Shown here in pieces: positions 50,585-59,369 of a stretch of 64,000 nucleotides of DNA. Under the pieces are notes generated by a model, which did no database searches, had not been told where the DNA came from, and saw only the letters and a list, made by a program, of their open reading frames with translations. Where the stretch lies: NCBI RefSeq assembly GCF_003031675.1, contig NZ_PYWX01000029.1:1-64000 (forward strand), in the 5' to 3' direction. Both the position numbers and the translations under genes were made by a program. This DNA is from Pseudomonas palleroniana. GTDB taxonomy: Bacteria; Pseudomonadota; Gammaproteobacteria; Pseudomonadales; Pseudomonadaceae. Positions within the stretch are counted from its first letter, which is position 1; the number at the start of each line of letters is the position of its first letter.

Positions 50585-52660
50585 ATGACTGAACTGTCGC
50601 AGGTGTCGGTGACGGCACTCAAGGGTGTCGGTGAAGCCATGGCCGAAAAACTGGCCAAGGTCGGCCTGGAAAACCTCCAGGACGTGCTGTTCCACCTGCC
50701 GCTGCGCTATCAGGACCGCACCCGCGTGGTACCTATCGGCCAGTTGCGGCCTGGGCAGGATGCGGTGATCGAAGGCACCGTCAGCGGTGCCGACGTGGTC
50801 ATGGGCAAGCGCCGCAGCCTGGTGGTACGCCTGCAGGACGGCACCGGCGGGCTGAGCCTGCGCTTCTACCACTTCAGCAACGCACAGAAAGAGGGCCTCA
50901 AGCGCGGCACCCGCGTACGCTGCTACGGTGAGGCGCGCCCCGGCGCCTCGGGCCTGGAGATCTATCATCCGGAATACCGCGCCATCACCGGCGACGAGCC
51001 GCCGCCGGTAGACACCACACTCACGCCCATCTACCCGCTCACCGAAGGCCTGACCCAACAACGCCTGCGCCAGCTGTGCATGCAGACCCTGACGATGCTC
51101 GGCCCGAAGAGCCTGCCCGACTGGCTGCCCCTGGAGCTTGCCCGCGATTACCAATTGGCGCCCCTGGACGATGCGATCCGCTACCTGCATCACCCACCCG
51201 CCGACGCCGATGTCGACGAACTGGCCCTGGGTCATCACTGGGCCCAGCACCGCCTGGCCTTCGAAGAACTGCTGACCCACCAACTGTCCCAGCAACGCCT
51301 GCGCGAGAGCATGCGTTCGCTGCGCGCGCCGGCGATGCCCAAGGCCACGCGTTTGCCCGCACTCTACTTGGCCAACCTCGGCTTTACCCCGACCGGAGCA
51401 CAACAGCGCGTCGGCAATGAAATCGCCTACGACTTGAGCCAGAAAGAACCGATGCTGCGCCTGATCCAGGGCGACGTAGGCGCCGGCAAGACCGTGGTCG
51501 CCGCCCTCGCCGCCCTGCAAGCACTGGAGGCCGGTTACCAGGTCGCGCTGATGGCGCCTACGGAGATCCTTGCCGAACAGCATTTCATTACCTTCAAACG
51601 CTGGCTCGAACCCTTGGGCCTGGAAGTCGCGTGGCTGGCCGGCAAGCTCAAGGGCAAGAACCGTGCGGCGGCGCTGGAACAGATCGCCGCAGGTGCGCCG
51701 ATGGTGGTCGGCACCCACGCATTGTTCCAGGACGAAGTGCAGTTCAAGAACCTGGCACTGGTGATCATCGACGAGCAACACCGCTTCGGCGTGCAGCAGC
51801 GCCTGGCCCTGCGCCAGAAAGGCGTGGGCGGGCGCATGAACCCGCACCAGTTGATCATGACCGCCACCCCGATCCCGCGCACCCTGGCCATGAGCGCCTA
51901 TGCCGACCTCGACACCTCGATCCTCGACGAACTGCCCCCCGGCCGTACCCCCGTCAATACCGTCCTGGTCACCGACACCCGCCGCGTGGAAGTGATCGAG
52001 CGCGTACGCGGGGCCTGCGCCGAAGGTCGTCAGGCCTATTGGGTGTGCACGCTGATCGAAGAGTCCGAAGAACTGACCTGCCAGGCCGCCGAAACCACGT
52101 ACGAAGACCTCAGCAGCGCCTTGGGCGAATTGAAGGTCGGGTTGATCCACGGCCGCATGAAGCCTGCGGAAAAGGCCGCGGTGATGGCCGAATTCAAGGC
52201 CGGCAACCTGCAACTGCTGGTGGCCACCACGGTAATCGAGGTGGGTGTGGACGTACCCAACGCCAGCCTGATGATCATCGAAAACCCCGAGCGCCTGGGC
52301 CTGGCGCAACTGCACCAGTTGCGCGGCCGTGTCGGCCGGGGCAGCGCGGCCAGCCATTGCGTGCTGCTGTATCACCCGCCGCTGTCGCAAATCGGTCGTC
52401 AGCGCCTGGGCATCATGCGTGAAACCAACGACGGTTTTGTCATCGCCGAGAAAGACCTCGAACTGCGCGGCCCCGGCGAAATGCTCGGAACCCGCCAGAC
52501 CGGCCTGCTGCAATTCAAGGTCGCCGACCTGATGCGCGACGCCGACCTGTTGCCCGCCGTGCGTGACGCGGCACAAGCGCTACTGGAGCGCTGGCCGGAA
52601 CATGTCAGCCCATTGCTGAATCGTTGGCTACGACATGGACAGCAATACGGCCAAGTGTGA
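50585..52660 (+). CDS. recG: RecG, branch-migration DNA helicase
   Basis: The 691-residue helicase remodels stalled forks and Holliday junctions. An N-terminal wedge (OB) domain precedes motifs I GDVGAGKT, II VIIDEQHRFGVQQR, III MTATPIPRTLA and VI QLHQLRGRVGRG. The start MTELSQVSVTALKG follows the oxyR stop by eight bases and has no strong Shine-Dalgarno, hinting at coupling to oxyR. Length is normal. Confidence 0.97.
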   Translation: MTELSQVSVTALKGVGEAMAEKLAKVGLENLQDVLFHLPLRYQDRTRVVPIGQLRPGQDAVIEGTVSGADVVMGKRRSLVVRLQDGTGGLSLRFYHFSNAQKEGLKRGTRVRCYGEARPGASGLEIYHPEYRAITGDEPPPVDTTLTPIYPLTEGLTQQRLRQLCMQTLTMLGPKSLPDWLPLELARDYQLAPLDDAIRYLHHPPADADVDELALGHHWAQHRLAFEELLTHQLSQQRLRESMRSLRAPAMPKATRLPALYLANLGFTPTGAQQRVGNEIAYDLSQKEPMLRLIQGDVGAGKTVVAALAALQALEAGYQVALMAPTEILAEQHFITFKRWLEPLGLEVAWLAGKLKGKNRAAALEQIAAGAPMVVGTHALFQDEVQFKNLALVIIDEQHRFGVQQRLALRQKGVGGRMNPHQLIMTATPIPRTLAMSAYADLDTSILDELPPGRTPVNTVLVTDTRRVEVIERVRGACAEGRQAYWVCTLIEESEELTCQAAETTYEDLSSALGELKVGLIHGRMKPAEKAAVMAEFKAGNLQLLVATTVIEVGVDVPNASLMIIENPERLGLAQLHQLRGRVGRGSAASHCVLLYHPPLSQIGRQRLGIMRETNDGFVIAEKDLELRGPGEMLGTRQTGLLQFKVADLMRDADLLPAVRDAAQALLERWPEHVSPLLNRWLRHGQQYGQV

Positions 52661-52736
52661 CGCATGCCTCACTTTCCGACCAACACCTGTATCAAGCTGG
52701 TTATACTTCTTGGACTGTACGAATTTGGATCAGGCC

Positions 52737-54137
52737 ATGTCAGAAGTAGCCCTCGCCACAGCCCCACTGACCGCTCCGCCGGTCATTCGGGCTCTGCTCG
52801 CAAAGCTCGCCATCCCCTACACGGAAGTTGCCGAACAACCTGGCCTGAATCCCGCGCGAAAGGTCCAGGCGGTACTGCTGGAAGATGCTGTTGGCGCTCT
52901 CATGGTGCTGTTCCCCCAGAACCAGTTGCTTGACCTCAACCGCTTGGCCGAACTGACCGGGCGCCGCCTGACGGCCGTAGCGCCGGAGCGCATCGAACGC
53001 ATGCTGGGCAAGCATGAGTTGAGCCTGCTGCCGGGGCTGCCCGCGCTCACCAGCTCGCCATGCCTGTACGAAGGCAGCTTGCTCAACGAACCGAGCCTGC
53101 TGGTGCATTCGGGTGAAGCCGGGCTGCTGCTGGAAATTGCCAGCGACATGTTCAAGAGCATGCTCACCAAGGCCAGCGCCGGGCACTTCGGCGAGCCGCT
53201 GAGCAACATCCGCCCCAACCTCGATCGTCCCAACGATGATCGCGAGGAAATTACCCAGGCGATGCAGGCGTTTACCGCCCGGCGTATCCAGCAACGCCTG
53301 GAAGCGACCATCGAAATTCCGCCGCTGGCCGATACCGCGCAAAAAATCATCAAGTTGCGCGTCGACCCCAACGCCACCATCGATGACATTACCGGCGTGG
53401 TCGAAACCGACCCGGCCCTGGCTGCCCAAGTGGTGAGCTGGGCAGCGTCGCCGTACTACGCCTCGCCAGGCAAGATTCGCTCAGTGGAAGACGCCATCGT
53501 GCGTGTGCTGGGCTTTGACCTGGTGATCAACCTGGCGCTTGGCCTGGCCCTGGGCAAGACCCTGAGCCTGCCCAAAGACCATCCGCACCAGGCCACCCCG
53601 TATTGGCACCAATCGATCTACACCGCCGCCGTGATCGAGGGCCTGACCCGCGCCATGCCGCGCGCCCAGCGCCCGGAAGCCGGCCTGACCTACCTGGCCG
53701 GCTTGCTGCACAACTTCGGTTACCTGCTGCTGGCCCACGTGTTTCCGCCGCATTTCTCGTTGATCTGCCGCCACCTGGAGGTCAACCCGCACCTGTGCCA
53801 CAGCTATGTCGAACAGCACCTGCTGGGCATCAGCCGCGAACAGATCGGCGCCTGGCTGATGCGCTACTGGGACATGCCGGACGAACTGTCCACCGCCCTG
53901 CGCTTCCAGCACGACCCGACCTACGACGGCCAATACGCCGAGTACCCGAACCTGGTGTGCCTGGCCGTACGTTTGCTGCGCAGCCGTGGCATCGGTTCCG
54001 GGCCGGATGAAGCGATCCCGGAGGCGCTGCTGGAGCGTCTGGAGCTGACGCGGGACAAAGCTGAGGAAGTAGTGGGTAAAGTGCTGGATGCCGAGGTGTT
54101 GTTGCGCGAACTGGCATCGCAGTTCAACCAGGGCTGA
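52737..54137 (+). CDS. HDOD-domain protein with YbaK/aaRS-associated N-terminus
   Basis: The 466-residue protein has an N-terminal region (1-150) resembling YbaK/aaRS-associated deacylase domains (PPVIRALLAKLAIPYTEVAE). A HDOD domain (about 200-400) follows with IEIPPLADTAQKIIKLRVDP and SVEDAIVRVLGFDLVINLALG. HDOD proteins are linked to signalling and stress but lack HD catalytic residues. The start at MSEVALATAP is used; the open frame upstream is unsupported. The fusion is known in Pseudomonas. Confidence 0.88.
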   Translation: MSEVALATAPLTAPPVIRALLAKLAIPYTEVAEQPGLNPARKVQAVLLEDAVGALMVLFPQNQLLDLNRLAELTGRRLTAVAPERIERMLGKHELSLLPGLPALTSSPCLYEGSLLNEPSLLVHSGEAGLLLEIASDMFKSMLTKASAGHFGEPLSNIRPNLDRPNDDREEITQAMQAFTARRIQQRLEATIEIPPLADTAQKIIKLRVDPNATIDDITGVVETDPALAAQVVSWAASPYYASPGKIRSVEDAIVRVLGFDLVINLALGLALGKTLSLPKDHPHQATPYWHQSIYTAAVIEGLTRAMPRAQRPEAGLTYLAGLLHNFGYLLLAHVFPPHFSLICRHLEVNPHLCHSYVEQHLLGISREQIGAWLMRYWDMPDELSTALRFQHDPTYDGQYAEYPNLVCLAVRLLRSRGIGSGPDEAIPEALLERLELTRDKAEEVVGKVLDAEVLLRELASQFNQG

Positions 54138-54159
54138 ATCTGTAGCCTGTTAGACCGCA

Positions 54160-54241
54160 ATCGGGAGCAAGCCCCCTCCCACATTTGACCGAGCCCCAGC
54201 TTTGAAATGCAGTCGAATGTGGGAGGGGGCTTGCTCCCGAT
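54160..54241. repeat. REP pair in inward-pointing orientation
   Basis: Two 25-bp REPs at 54160-54184 and 54217-54241 are exact reverse complements. Their GTGGGAG ends face inward, opposite to the other three REPINs of the window. The 32-bp spacer contains no further symmetry. It lies between the convergent HDOD and SCP2-like genes. Confidence 0.85.
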
Positions 54242-54268
54242 GAATCCACCTCGGTCTAGCTGAAAACC

Positions 54269-54643
54269 CTACTTCTTTTTCTTCGGCTTCAAATACTTGG
54301 TCAACCCTTGGAACCAGATTACCAGCGCCGGGTTTCCCTTGATCTGGATCGACTTGTCCTGAATCCCCGTCATGAACGCCAGCTGCTTGTTCTTCGCCTG
54401 CATCGTGGCGAAGCCGTAGGCAGCGTCTTTGAAGGCGATGGCAAATGCCGGTGACGGGTGCACACCCGAACGGCTGGTGATGCGCTGGTCTTTGACGATG
54501 AAGTGACGGGCAACCTTGCCGTCGAGGGTCTGCAACTGGAACGCCAGGTCTTTATCACCCAACTGTTGCTGGAAGGCAGGATTGGTGCGGCTGGCTTTGC
54601 CCATCATCAGGCCCAGCACCCACAGCAGAAGACGAAATTTCAT
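54269..54643 (-). CDS. SCP2-like sterol-carrier-fold protein, unknown function
   Basis: The 124-residue protein has an N-terminal hydrophobic helix (MKFRLLLWVLGLMMGKASRT), then LGDKDLAFQLQTLDGKVARHF and a Lys-rich C-terminus (KPKKKK). The core resembles SCP2-type lipid-binding folds. The start follows GAGGCCGTGTGC; a longer reading frame upstream is unlikely. P. aeruginosa carries a similar small gene after recG and the HDOD gene. Function unknown. Confidence 0.75.
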   Translation of the reverse strand: MKFRLLLWVLGLMMGKASRTNPAFQQQLGDKDLAFQLQTLDGKVARHFIVKDQRITSRSGVHPSPAFAIAFKDAAYGFATMQAKNKQLAFMTGIQDKSIQIKGNPALVIWFQGLTKYLKPKKKK

Positions 54644-54707
54644 GCACACGGCCTCGGTGTATTTATTAAGTGGCCGCAGCAGTGTAACGATTTGCAGGCA
54701 GAACGCC

Positions 54708-54735
54708 ACCGATCTCGCGCTTTAGCGGGAGATCG
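54708..54735 (-). terminator. Stem-loop downstream of tagQ
   Basis: CCGATCTC-GC and GC-GGGAGATCGG pair with one mismatch around a TTTA loop, a long stem 33 bases after the tagQ stop. No U-tract follows on the minus strand, so it may stabilise the 3' end or weakly terminate the T6SS operon. Confidence 0.4.
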
Positions 54736-54767
54736 GCAGGCGTTTAACGCTTATAGCAACATCTTGC

Positions 54768-55691
54768 TTAAACGTTAGGGCAAGGCACCGGCGCCCAATC
54801 GGCCAGGTTCGGATCGCGGCAAGTGCCTTCGATCTGGGCCTTGCCGGCGCTGGCAACCTGCTTGCTTTCAGCTTGCTTGGCCTGCACGGTCTGGATGCTC
54901 TTCTCGGTAGTGACCGCTTCTTTAGGCACGGTTGGCAGCACCGGCTTTTTCGCAGGTTTTACGGCTTTCTTACCCTTGGTCGGCGCTACCACAGGCGTGG
55001 TGTCGGCGGTGGCCACGGTGACCACGTCGGTACGTTGCACGCCAACCTGTTGCAGGTCTTTCTCATAAGCCTGGGTGTAGTTGTTCAGGTCTTCACTGGC
55101 CTTGCCGTTGACCGCAACGATCAGGTCGTTGGACTCCTTCAGGCCCGCGACGATTTCCGCCAGGCGCTTGCGGCCTTCGGTGTCGTTGACGGTCTTGGCC
55201 TTGCGGTCGTTCACCAGCTGGGTGAACGCGCTCTGATAGCACTGCTGGGACGCTTTGGCGTAAGCGGTGCTGCGGTCGATGTCGGACGCGCTTTTGTTGA
55301 AGTCGGTGGAGTAGGACGCGATGCGCTGCTTGTCATCGGCGATCTGCTTTTGACGCTCGGTGTAGTAACCCGCCGCGCCGCCAGCCAGTGCACCGCCCGC
55401 AGCACCAATGGCCGCGTTACGACCGCGCTTGTCAGCGTCGCCGGTCAGGGCACCCAGCAATGCACCACCGGCCGCGCCGATGGCCGCACCGGTCACCACC
55501 GACTTGGTCATGTTCGAATCGGTGGCGCGCAGGTGCTGCACCGGCTCGTAGCAGTTCGGGTAGTACTCGACCTTGGTGCTCGACGCGACCTTGGAGGCCG
55601 GTGACGTGGCGCAACCAGTCAATACGGTACTGAAACCGGCTGCGATCAGCAGCAGGTGACGCTTGGAAACCGCCTTACGGGAAAAAAGCAT
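54768..55691 (-). CDS. tagQ: TagQ, T6SS outer-membrane lipoprotein
   Basis: The 307-residue lipoprotein has a signal peptide and lipobox VLTGCATS (Cys near residue 27). Two glycine-zipper blocks follow, VVTGAAIGAAGGALLGALTG and AAIGAAGGALAGGAAGYY, and a helical C-terminal half. In P. aeruginosa TagQ anchors TagR at the outer membrane in the TagQRST sensor that activates PpkA. It is last in the minus-strand operon, 84 bases after tagR. Confidence 0.82.
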   Translation of the reverse strand: MLFSRKAVSKRHLLLIAAGFSTVLTGCATSPASKVASSTKVEYYPNCYEPVQHLRATDSNMTKSVVTGAAIGAAGGALLGALTGDADKRGRNAAIGAAGGALAGGAAGYYTERQKQIADDKQRIASYSTDFNKSASDIDRSTAYAKASQQCYQSAFTQLVNDRKAKTVNDTEGRKRLAEIVAGLKESNDLIVAVNGKASEDLNNYTQAYEKDLQQVGVQRTDVVTVATADTTPVVAPTKGKKAVKPAKKPVLPTVPKEAVTTEKSIQTVQAKQAESKQVASAGKAQIEGTCRDPNLADWAPVPCPNV

Positions 55692-55775
55692 AGGTGTGAT
55701 CTCTGTTAAGTTTGACTTGCCCAGCACGGCCCACCGCCGCCTGAGTCCCTTCCAAGCTCGCCGCACAACCAACGG

Positions 55776-57488
55776 TCAAGACCGCTGACCGCTCGCTGCG
55801 AGCAGTTCCTTCAAGATCGTTGCCGGGTCGGCCCGCTGTTGCTTGCGGTAGTTGCCGACATGGCGAACGAACAGTGTCGCGCGCGTCACCAAGCTCTTGC
55901 CGAGCACAGGTTTGCGATCCAACTCTTCCTTGATCCGTTGAAACTGAGCCTGGATCACCGCATCGGTATAGCGCGTGCCGGTGGCCAGGTTGTCGATATA
56001 GATCGCCACCGCGCCGTCGAGGGCGCTGCGGCCATTGTCGATGGCCGTAGCGAACAGCGTCGCACTGGCTTCGTCCTTGTTGGCGACCGCCTGATCGCGG
56101 CTCTTCTGCAGGTTGATCAGGCGGATGTTGTAGTTGCTGATGGTCTCGGCCACCAACGCAGCGGACTGGATCAGGTTGCCCGCCGCCTCTTCGCGTTGCT
56201 GGGCGATCAGCGAGACGTTGCGCTTGAGCTCTTCGTTGACCAGCCCCAGCTCGGCTTGCAGCTTGGGGTCGACACTGGCGCCAATGATGGTGTCCAGGCG
56301 TTTGGTCGGGTCCTGGGCTTCGTCGATGGCATCGGTCAGTGCGGCCAGGCGCCCTTCTTTCTGCCATTGGGCGAACAGCTCCTTGTAGCGCGAGCGCGGC
56401 GCCGACAGCGCGCCGATCGCCACACGGAAACCGGTGGTCTCATTGCTTTGCTCGGTGCCGTCGGCGGCGAACAACGGGTACTCACGGCGCATGCCGGTAA
56501 ACAGCGTGCCCTCGCCTTCGAGGTAATTGCCGCCCTTGACCACAAAGCCGCCGTAGGTGCCCTGGCGTCGCCCGGCGTGCACCAACTGGAAGGACTCCTG
56601 GACCATCTCCGCAGCGTTGCCGATCACATCGAACAGGCCGATCGGGTTGGGCAACTTGGTGCCGATGGGCATCAGGCGTGCAGCCTGGCCGGTGCCGCCG
56701 GCCACCTGGTTGAACACCGCGTAATCCGCCAGCGGGCCTTCGCCTTCATGGCCTTCGACACGCCGAGGGAACAAGCGCCCCTCCAACTCCTGGCGGCTCA
56801 CCGCCTGCCCGCCGCGTGCGGCGTATTCCCATTCCACTTCGGTGGGCAGGCGCACAAACCCCAGGCCACCGTCTTCCGCCGAAGAGCCGCGACCGCTGAC
56901 CGGCAGCAAATCACGGTGGTATTTCATCAACCAGGCGCTGTACACCGCCGAGAAGCGTTCGGCTTCAAAGCGTGACAGCTTCACCTTGGGCAGCCGCGCC
57001 GCCATGCCGGTGGGAATGTCGCAGGCCGGCGCCGGCTCGCCGCTGGCCAGGGACTGCGCCTGGGCCATCACCGCAGCGTATTGGCGGGCGGTCACTTCGT
57101 ACTTGCCGATGAAGTACAGCATGGGCTTGAGTGGGGTCTTGGCGTCGGTCTTCGGCATCAAGGGCGCAATGACGTTGTTCCAGTCCTTGGGCAGATCCTT
57201 GAGGGTGAACTGGCCGTTGATGAAGTCGCGCCGGTAGCCGGAAATAAACGATTGCTGGTAACCCGCCTCGCCTTCGGCGAAGGGGTAGCCAAGACTGATT
57301 TCGCGATCGTCCAGGGTGCCCTGGGCCAGTACGTAGGCGTAGCGGAACACCATGTTGCCTTCGCACGGCAGCGGCAGGCTCACGTCGTCCGGCAGCGGTT
57401 TTGGATTGTCGAGCTTGTCGCTCGCCTCATCAGCCCAGGCCAGCGAGGCCAGGCTCAGCACCACACAGGCACCCAGTAACTTATACAT
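55776..57488 (-). CDS. tagR: TagR, T6SS activator with formylglycine-enzyme-like fold
   Basis: The 570-residue periplasmic protein has a signal peptide (MYKLLGACVVLSLASLAWA) and a formylglycine-generating-enzyme-like domain (about 120-365): RLPTEVEWEYAARGG, NAAEMVQESF and VVKGGNYLEGEG. A helical C-terminal region follows. TagR acts upstream of PpkA to switch on Fha phosphorylation. Its start overlaps the tagS end by eight bases, and AAGGAATCAGAG precedes the ATG. Confidence 0.85.
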   Translation of the reverse strand: MYKLLGACVVLSLASLAWADEASDKLDNPKPLPDDVSLPLPCEGNMVFRYAYVLAQGTLDDREISLGYPFAEGEAGYQQSFISGYRRDFINGQFTLKDLPKDWNNVIAPLMPKTDAKTPLKPMLYFIGKYEVTARQYAAVMAQAQSLASGEPAPACDIPTGMAARLPKVKLSRFEAERFSAVYSAWLMKYHRDLLPVSGRGSSAEDGGLGFVRLPTEVEWEYAARGGQAVSRQELEGRLFPRRVEGHEGEGPLADYAVFNQVAGGTGQAARLMPIGTKLPNPIGLFDVIGNAAEMVQESFQLVHAGRRQGTYGGFVVKGGNYLEGEGTLFTGMRREYPLFAADGTEQSNETTGFRVAIGALSAPRSRYKELFAQWQKEGRLAALTDAIDEAQDPTKRLDTIIGASVDPKLQAELGLVNEELKRNVSLIAQQREEAAGNLIQSAALVAETISNYNIRLINLQKSRDQAVANKDEASATLFATAIDNGRSALDGAVAIYIDNLATGTRYTDAVIQAQFQRIKEELDRKPVLGKSLVTRATLFVRHVGNYRKQQRADPATILKELLAASGQRS

Positions 57489-58665
57489 CTCTGATTCCTT
57501 CAGAAGCCTGGATCCGCGCCACACGCCAACCACCACAGGCCGCCGCCACGGCGCTGACGCCGAGGACTGCAACCAGGGCCAGGCCGTAATGACGCGCCAG
57601 CAGGTGGCTGGCGTATTCGCCCGGAACCTGCACAAATAGCTTATTCAACCCCGCCTCGGCCAGGCCATACAACCCGGCACTGAGCACGGCGGCAGCACCT
57701 GCGCTGTACAACGCCTGCACCACCACAAACCACAACAGCCCACCGGTGGAAAAGCCCAACAGGCGTAACACCGACAATTCCCGGCGCTTGCGCGCCACGG
57801 CGGCCAAGGCCCCGGCGAAGATCGCCGCGAACGCGCCCGCCAAGGCCAAACCGGCGATGATCCAGAATACGATCGACAGGTTGCGGCTCAACGACTGCAC
57901 CTGCGCGATAGTGTTCGCCTGGGTCGATACCAACAGGTTCTGTCCGGCGAAATACACACGTAACACTTCTACATCGTTGAGACGGCGTGCGTACAGGCGA
58001 AATGCCGGGTACACCCGCTGCTCATTCGCACCGACCGCTTCACCTTCCCACCCCAGCGCCGGCACCGCACGGCCGTCGCGATAATCTTCGGCTGCTTCCA
58101 GCAGGGCCAGGTCGGCAAACAGCCCATCACGGGCAAACGCCTCCAACGGCAGCACTGCCAGCACCTGCACACGCATGCCCCGGGCTTCGACACGCCCAGC
58201 CACTTGCCGCGCAAAACGGGTGTCCAGCCAATCGCCGGGGCGTGCCGCAAGCTTTTCGGCGGCGGTGTGGCTCAGCACGATCTGGTCCATGCCCTTGGGC
58301 ATCGGCAAACCGGCCAGCAACGGGTCACCCGGCGCGGTCGGCAGCATTTCCAGGGTCAGCGTGCCGACCTGAGCCGTCGCTGCAATCTGCCGCGTGCGCG
58401 GCACGGCAAACGCCACGTCGCTACGTTGCCCCAGTTGCTCGACAAACGCAGCGCTGAATCGACCACCGCCCAACGGAATAATTTCACGGGTAGCGGGGTC
58501 GGTCTCCAAACGTTCGGTCAAACTGCCAACCAGTCCAAATTTCAAGCCAAATAACACCAGCAACGGCGCGATCACCGCCACCAACGCCAACACTGAGCAG
58601 GCCGACAGCCAGGCATCGTTGCGGTAATCCTGCCAGGCCAGGGACGCCACCAAACCGATGCGCAT
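57481..58665 (-). CDS. tagS: TagS, ABC-type permease of the T6SS sensor
   Basis: The 394-residue membrane protein has an N-terminal helix (about 15-42), a large periplasmic domain and three C-terminal helices (IVFWIIAGLALAGAFAAIFAG onward), the FtsX/MacB-like permease layout. With TagT it forms the ABC component of the TagQRST pathway that controls the H1-type T6SS. Its start shares one base with the tagT stop (TGATG), giving coupled translation. Confidence 0.83.
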   Translation of the reverse strand: MRIGLVASLAWQDYRNDAWLSACSVLALVAVIAPLLVLFGLKFGLVGSLTERLETDPATREIIPLGGGRFSAAFVEQLGQRSDVAFAVPRTRQIAATAQVGTLTLEMLPTAPGDPLLAGLPMPKGMDQIVLSHTAAEKLAARPGDWLDTRFARQVAGRVEARGMRVQVLAVLPLEAFARDGLFADLALLEAAEDYRDGRAVPALGWEGEAVGANEQRVYPAFRLYARRLNDVEVLRVYFAGQNLLVSTQANTIAQVQSLSRNLSIVFWIIAGLALAGAFAAIFAGALAAVARKRRELSVLRLLGFSTGGLLWFVVVQALYSAGAAAVLSAGLYGLAEAGLNKLFVQVPGEYASHLLARHYGLALVAVLGVSAVAAACGGWRVARIQASEGIRDV

Positions 58666-59369
58666 CAACAAGCCTCCCCGAGGGTGGCGGTGACGCCGCC
58701 ATCCGTGTCGCGACGGCAACTGATGCGCCGCACCTGCAAGCCACTGGCACGGGCCAAGGGTTCGTCATGGGTGGCGATCACGCAGGCGGCACGGTGTTCG
58801 CGAGCCTGCGCCAGCAGCGCCTGCATGACCCGTTCGGCATTCAGTGGGTCCAGCGACGCGGTCGGCTCATCCGCCAACACCAGTTGCGGCCCGTGGGCCA
58901 GGGCGCGTGCACAACTGACGCGCTGACGCTGGCCTACCGACAATGCAGCGGGTTTCTTGGCCAACTGGTCACTGATCTCCAACTGCGCGGCCAGCCGTGT
59001 CACGCTGCCGTCATCCGGCAAACCGAGCAGTTTGCGCGACAAGGCGATATTGCCGCGCACATCGAGAAACCCCAACAGCCCGCCGGTTTGCAGCACGTAG
59101 CCCAGATGCCTGCTGCGCAACTGGGCCAACGTCGATTGCCGATCCGCTCGCCACAGCCCGCCGATGTCCTGCTGATTGAACTCGAACTGCCCCACCTGAT
59201 CCGGCGCCAGCACCAACGCCAATAGATCCAGCAAGGTGCTCTTGCCACAACCGCTGGGCCCGACGATCGCCAGTTGCTCTCCCGCGCGCAGGTGCAGCGC
59301 CGGGATCACCAGGCTGTAACGCTGGCTACCCACGCCCCGGCTCTTGTGCATTGCGCTCAGGTTCAGCAT
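58665..59369 (-). CDS. tagT: TagT, ABC-type ATPase of the T6SS sensor
   Basis: The 234-residue ATP-binding protein has Walker A GPSGCGKST (37-45), the ABC signature LSVGQRQRVSCARAL, Walker B LVLADEPTASLD and the switch His in VIATHDEPLA. It pairs with TagS. Start and stop codons overlap with ppkA (TAATG) and tagS (TGATG). Similar to LolD-like ATPases, so context, not sequence alone, supports the TagT call. Confidence 0.86.
   Translation of the reverse strand: MLNLSAMHKSRGVGSQRYSLVIPALHLRAGEQLAIVGPSGCGKSTLLDLLALVLAPDQVGQFEFNQQDIGGLWRADRQSTLAQLRSRHLGYVLQTGGLLGFLDVRGNIALSRKLLGLPDDGSVTRLAAQLEISDQLAKKPAALSVGQRQRVSCARALAHGPQLVLADEPTASLDPLNAERVMQALLAQAREHRAACVIATHDEPLARASGLQVRRISCRRDTDGGVTATLGEAC

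Noticed and set aside
50414..52576. 720-codon open frame opposite recG
   Set aside because: recG is intact with all helicase motifs. The antisense frame is compositional, full of Gly, Gln and His.
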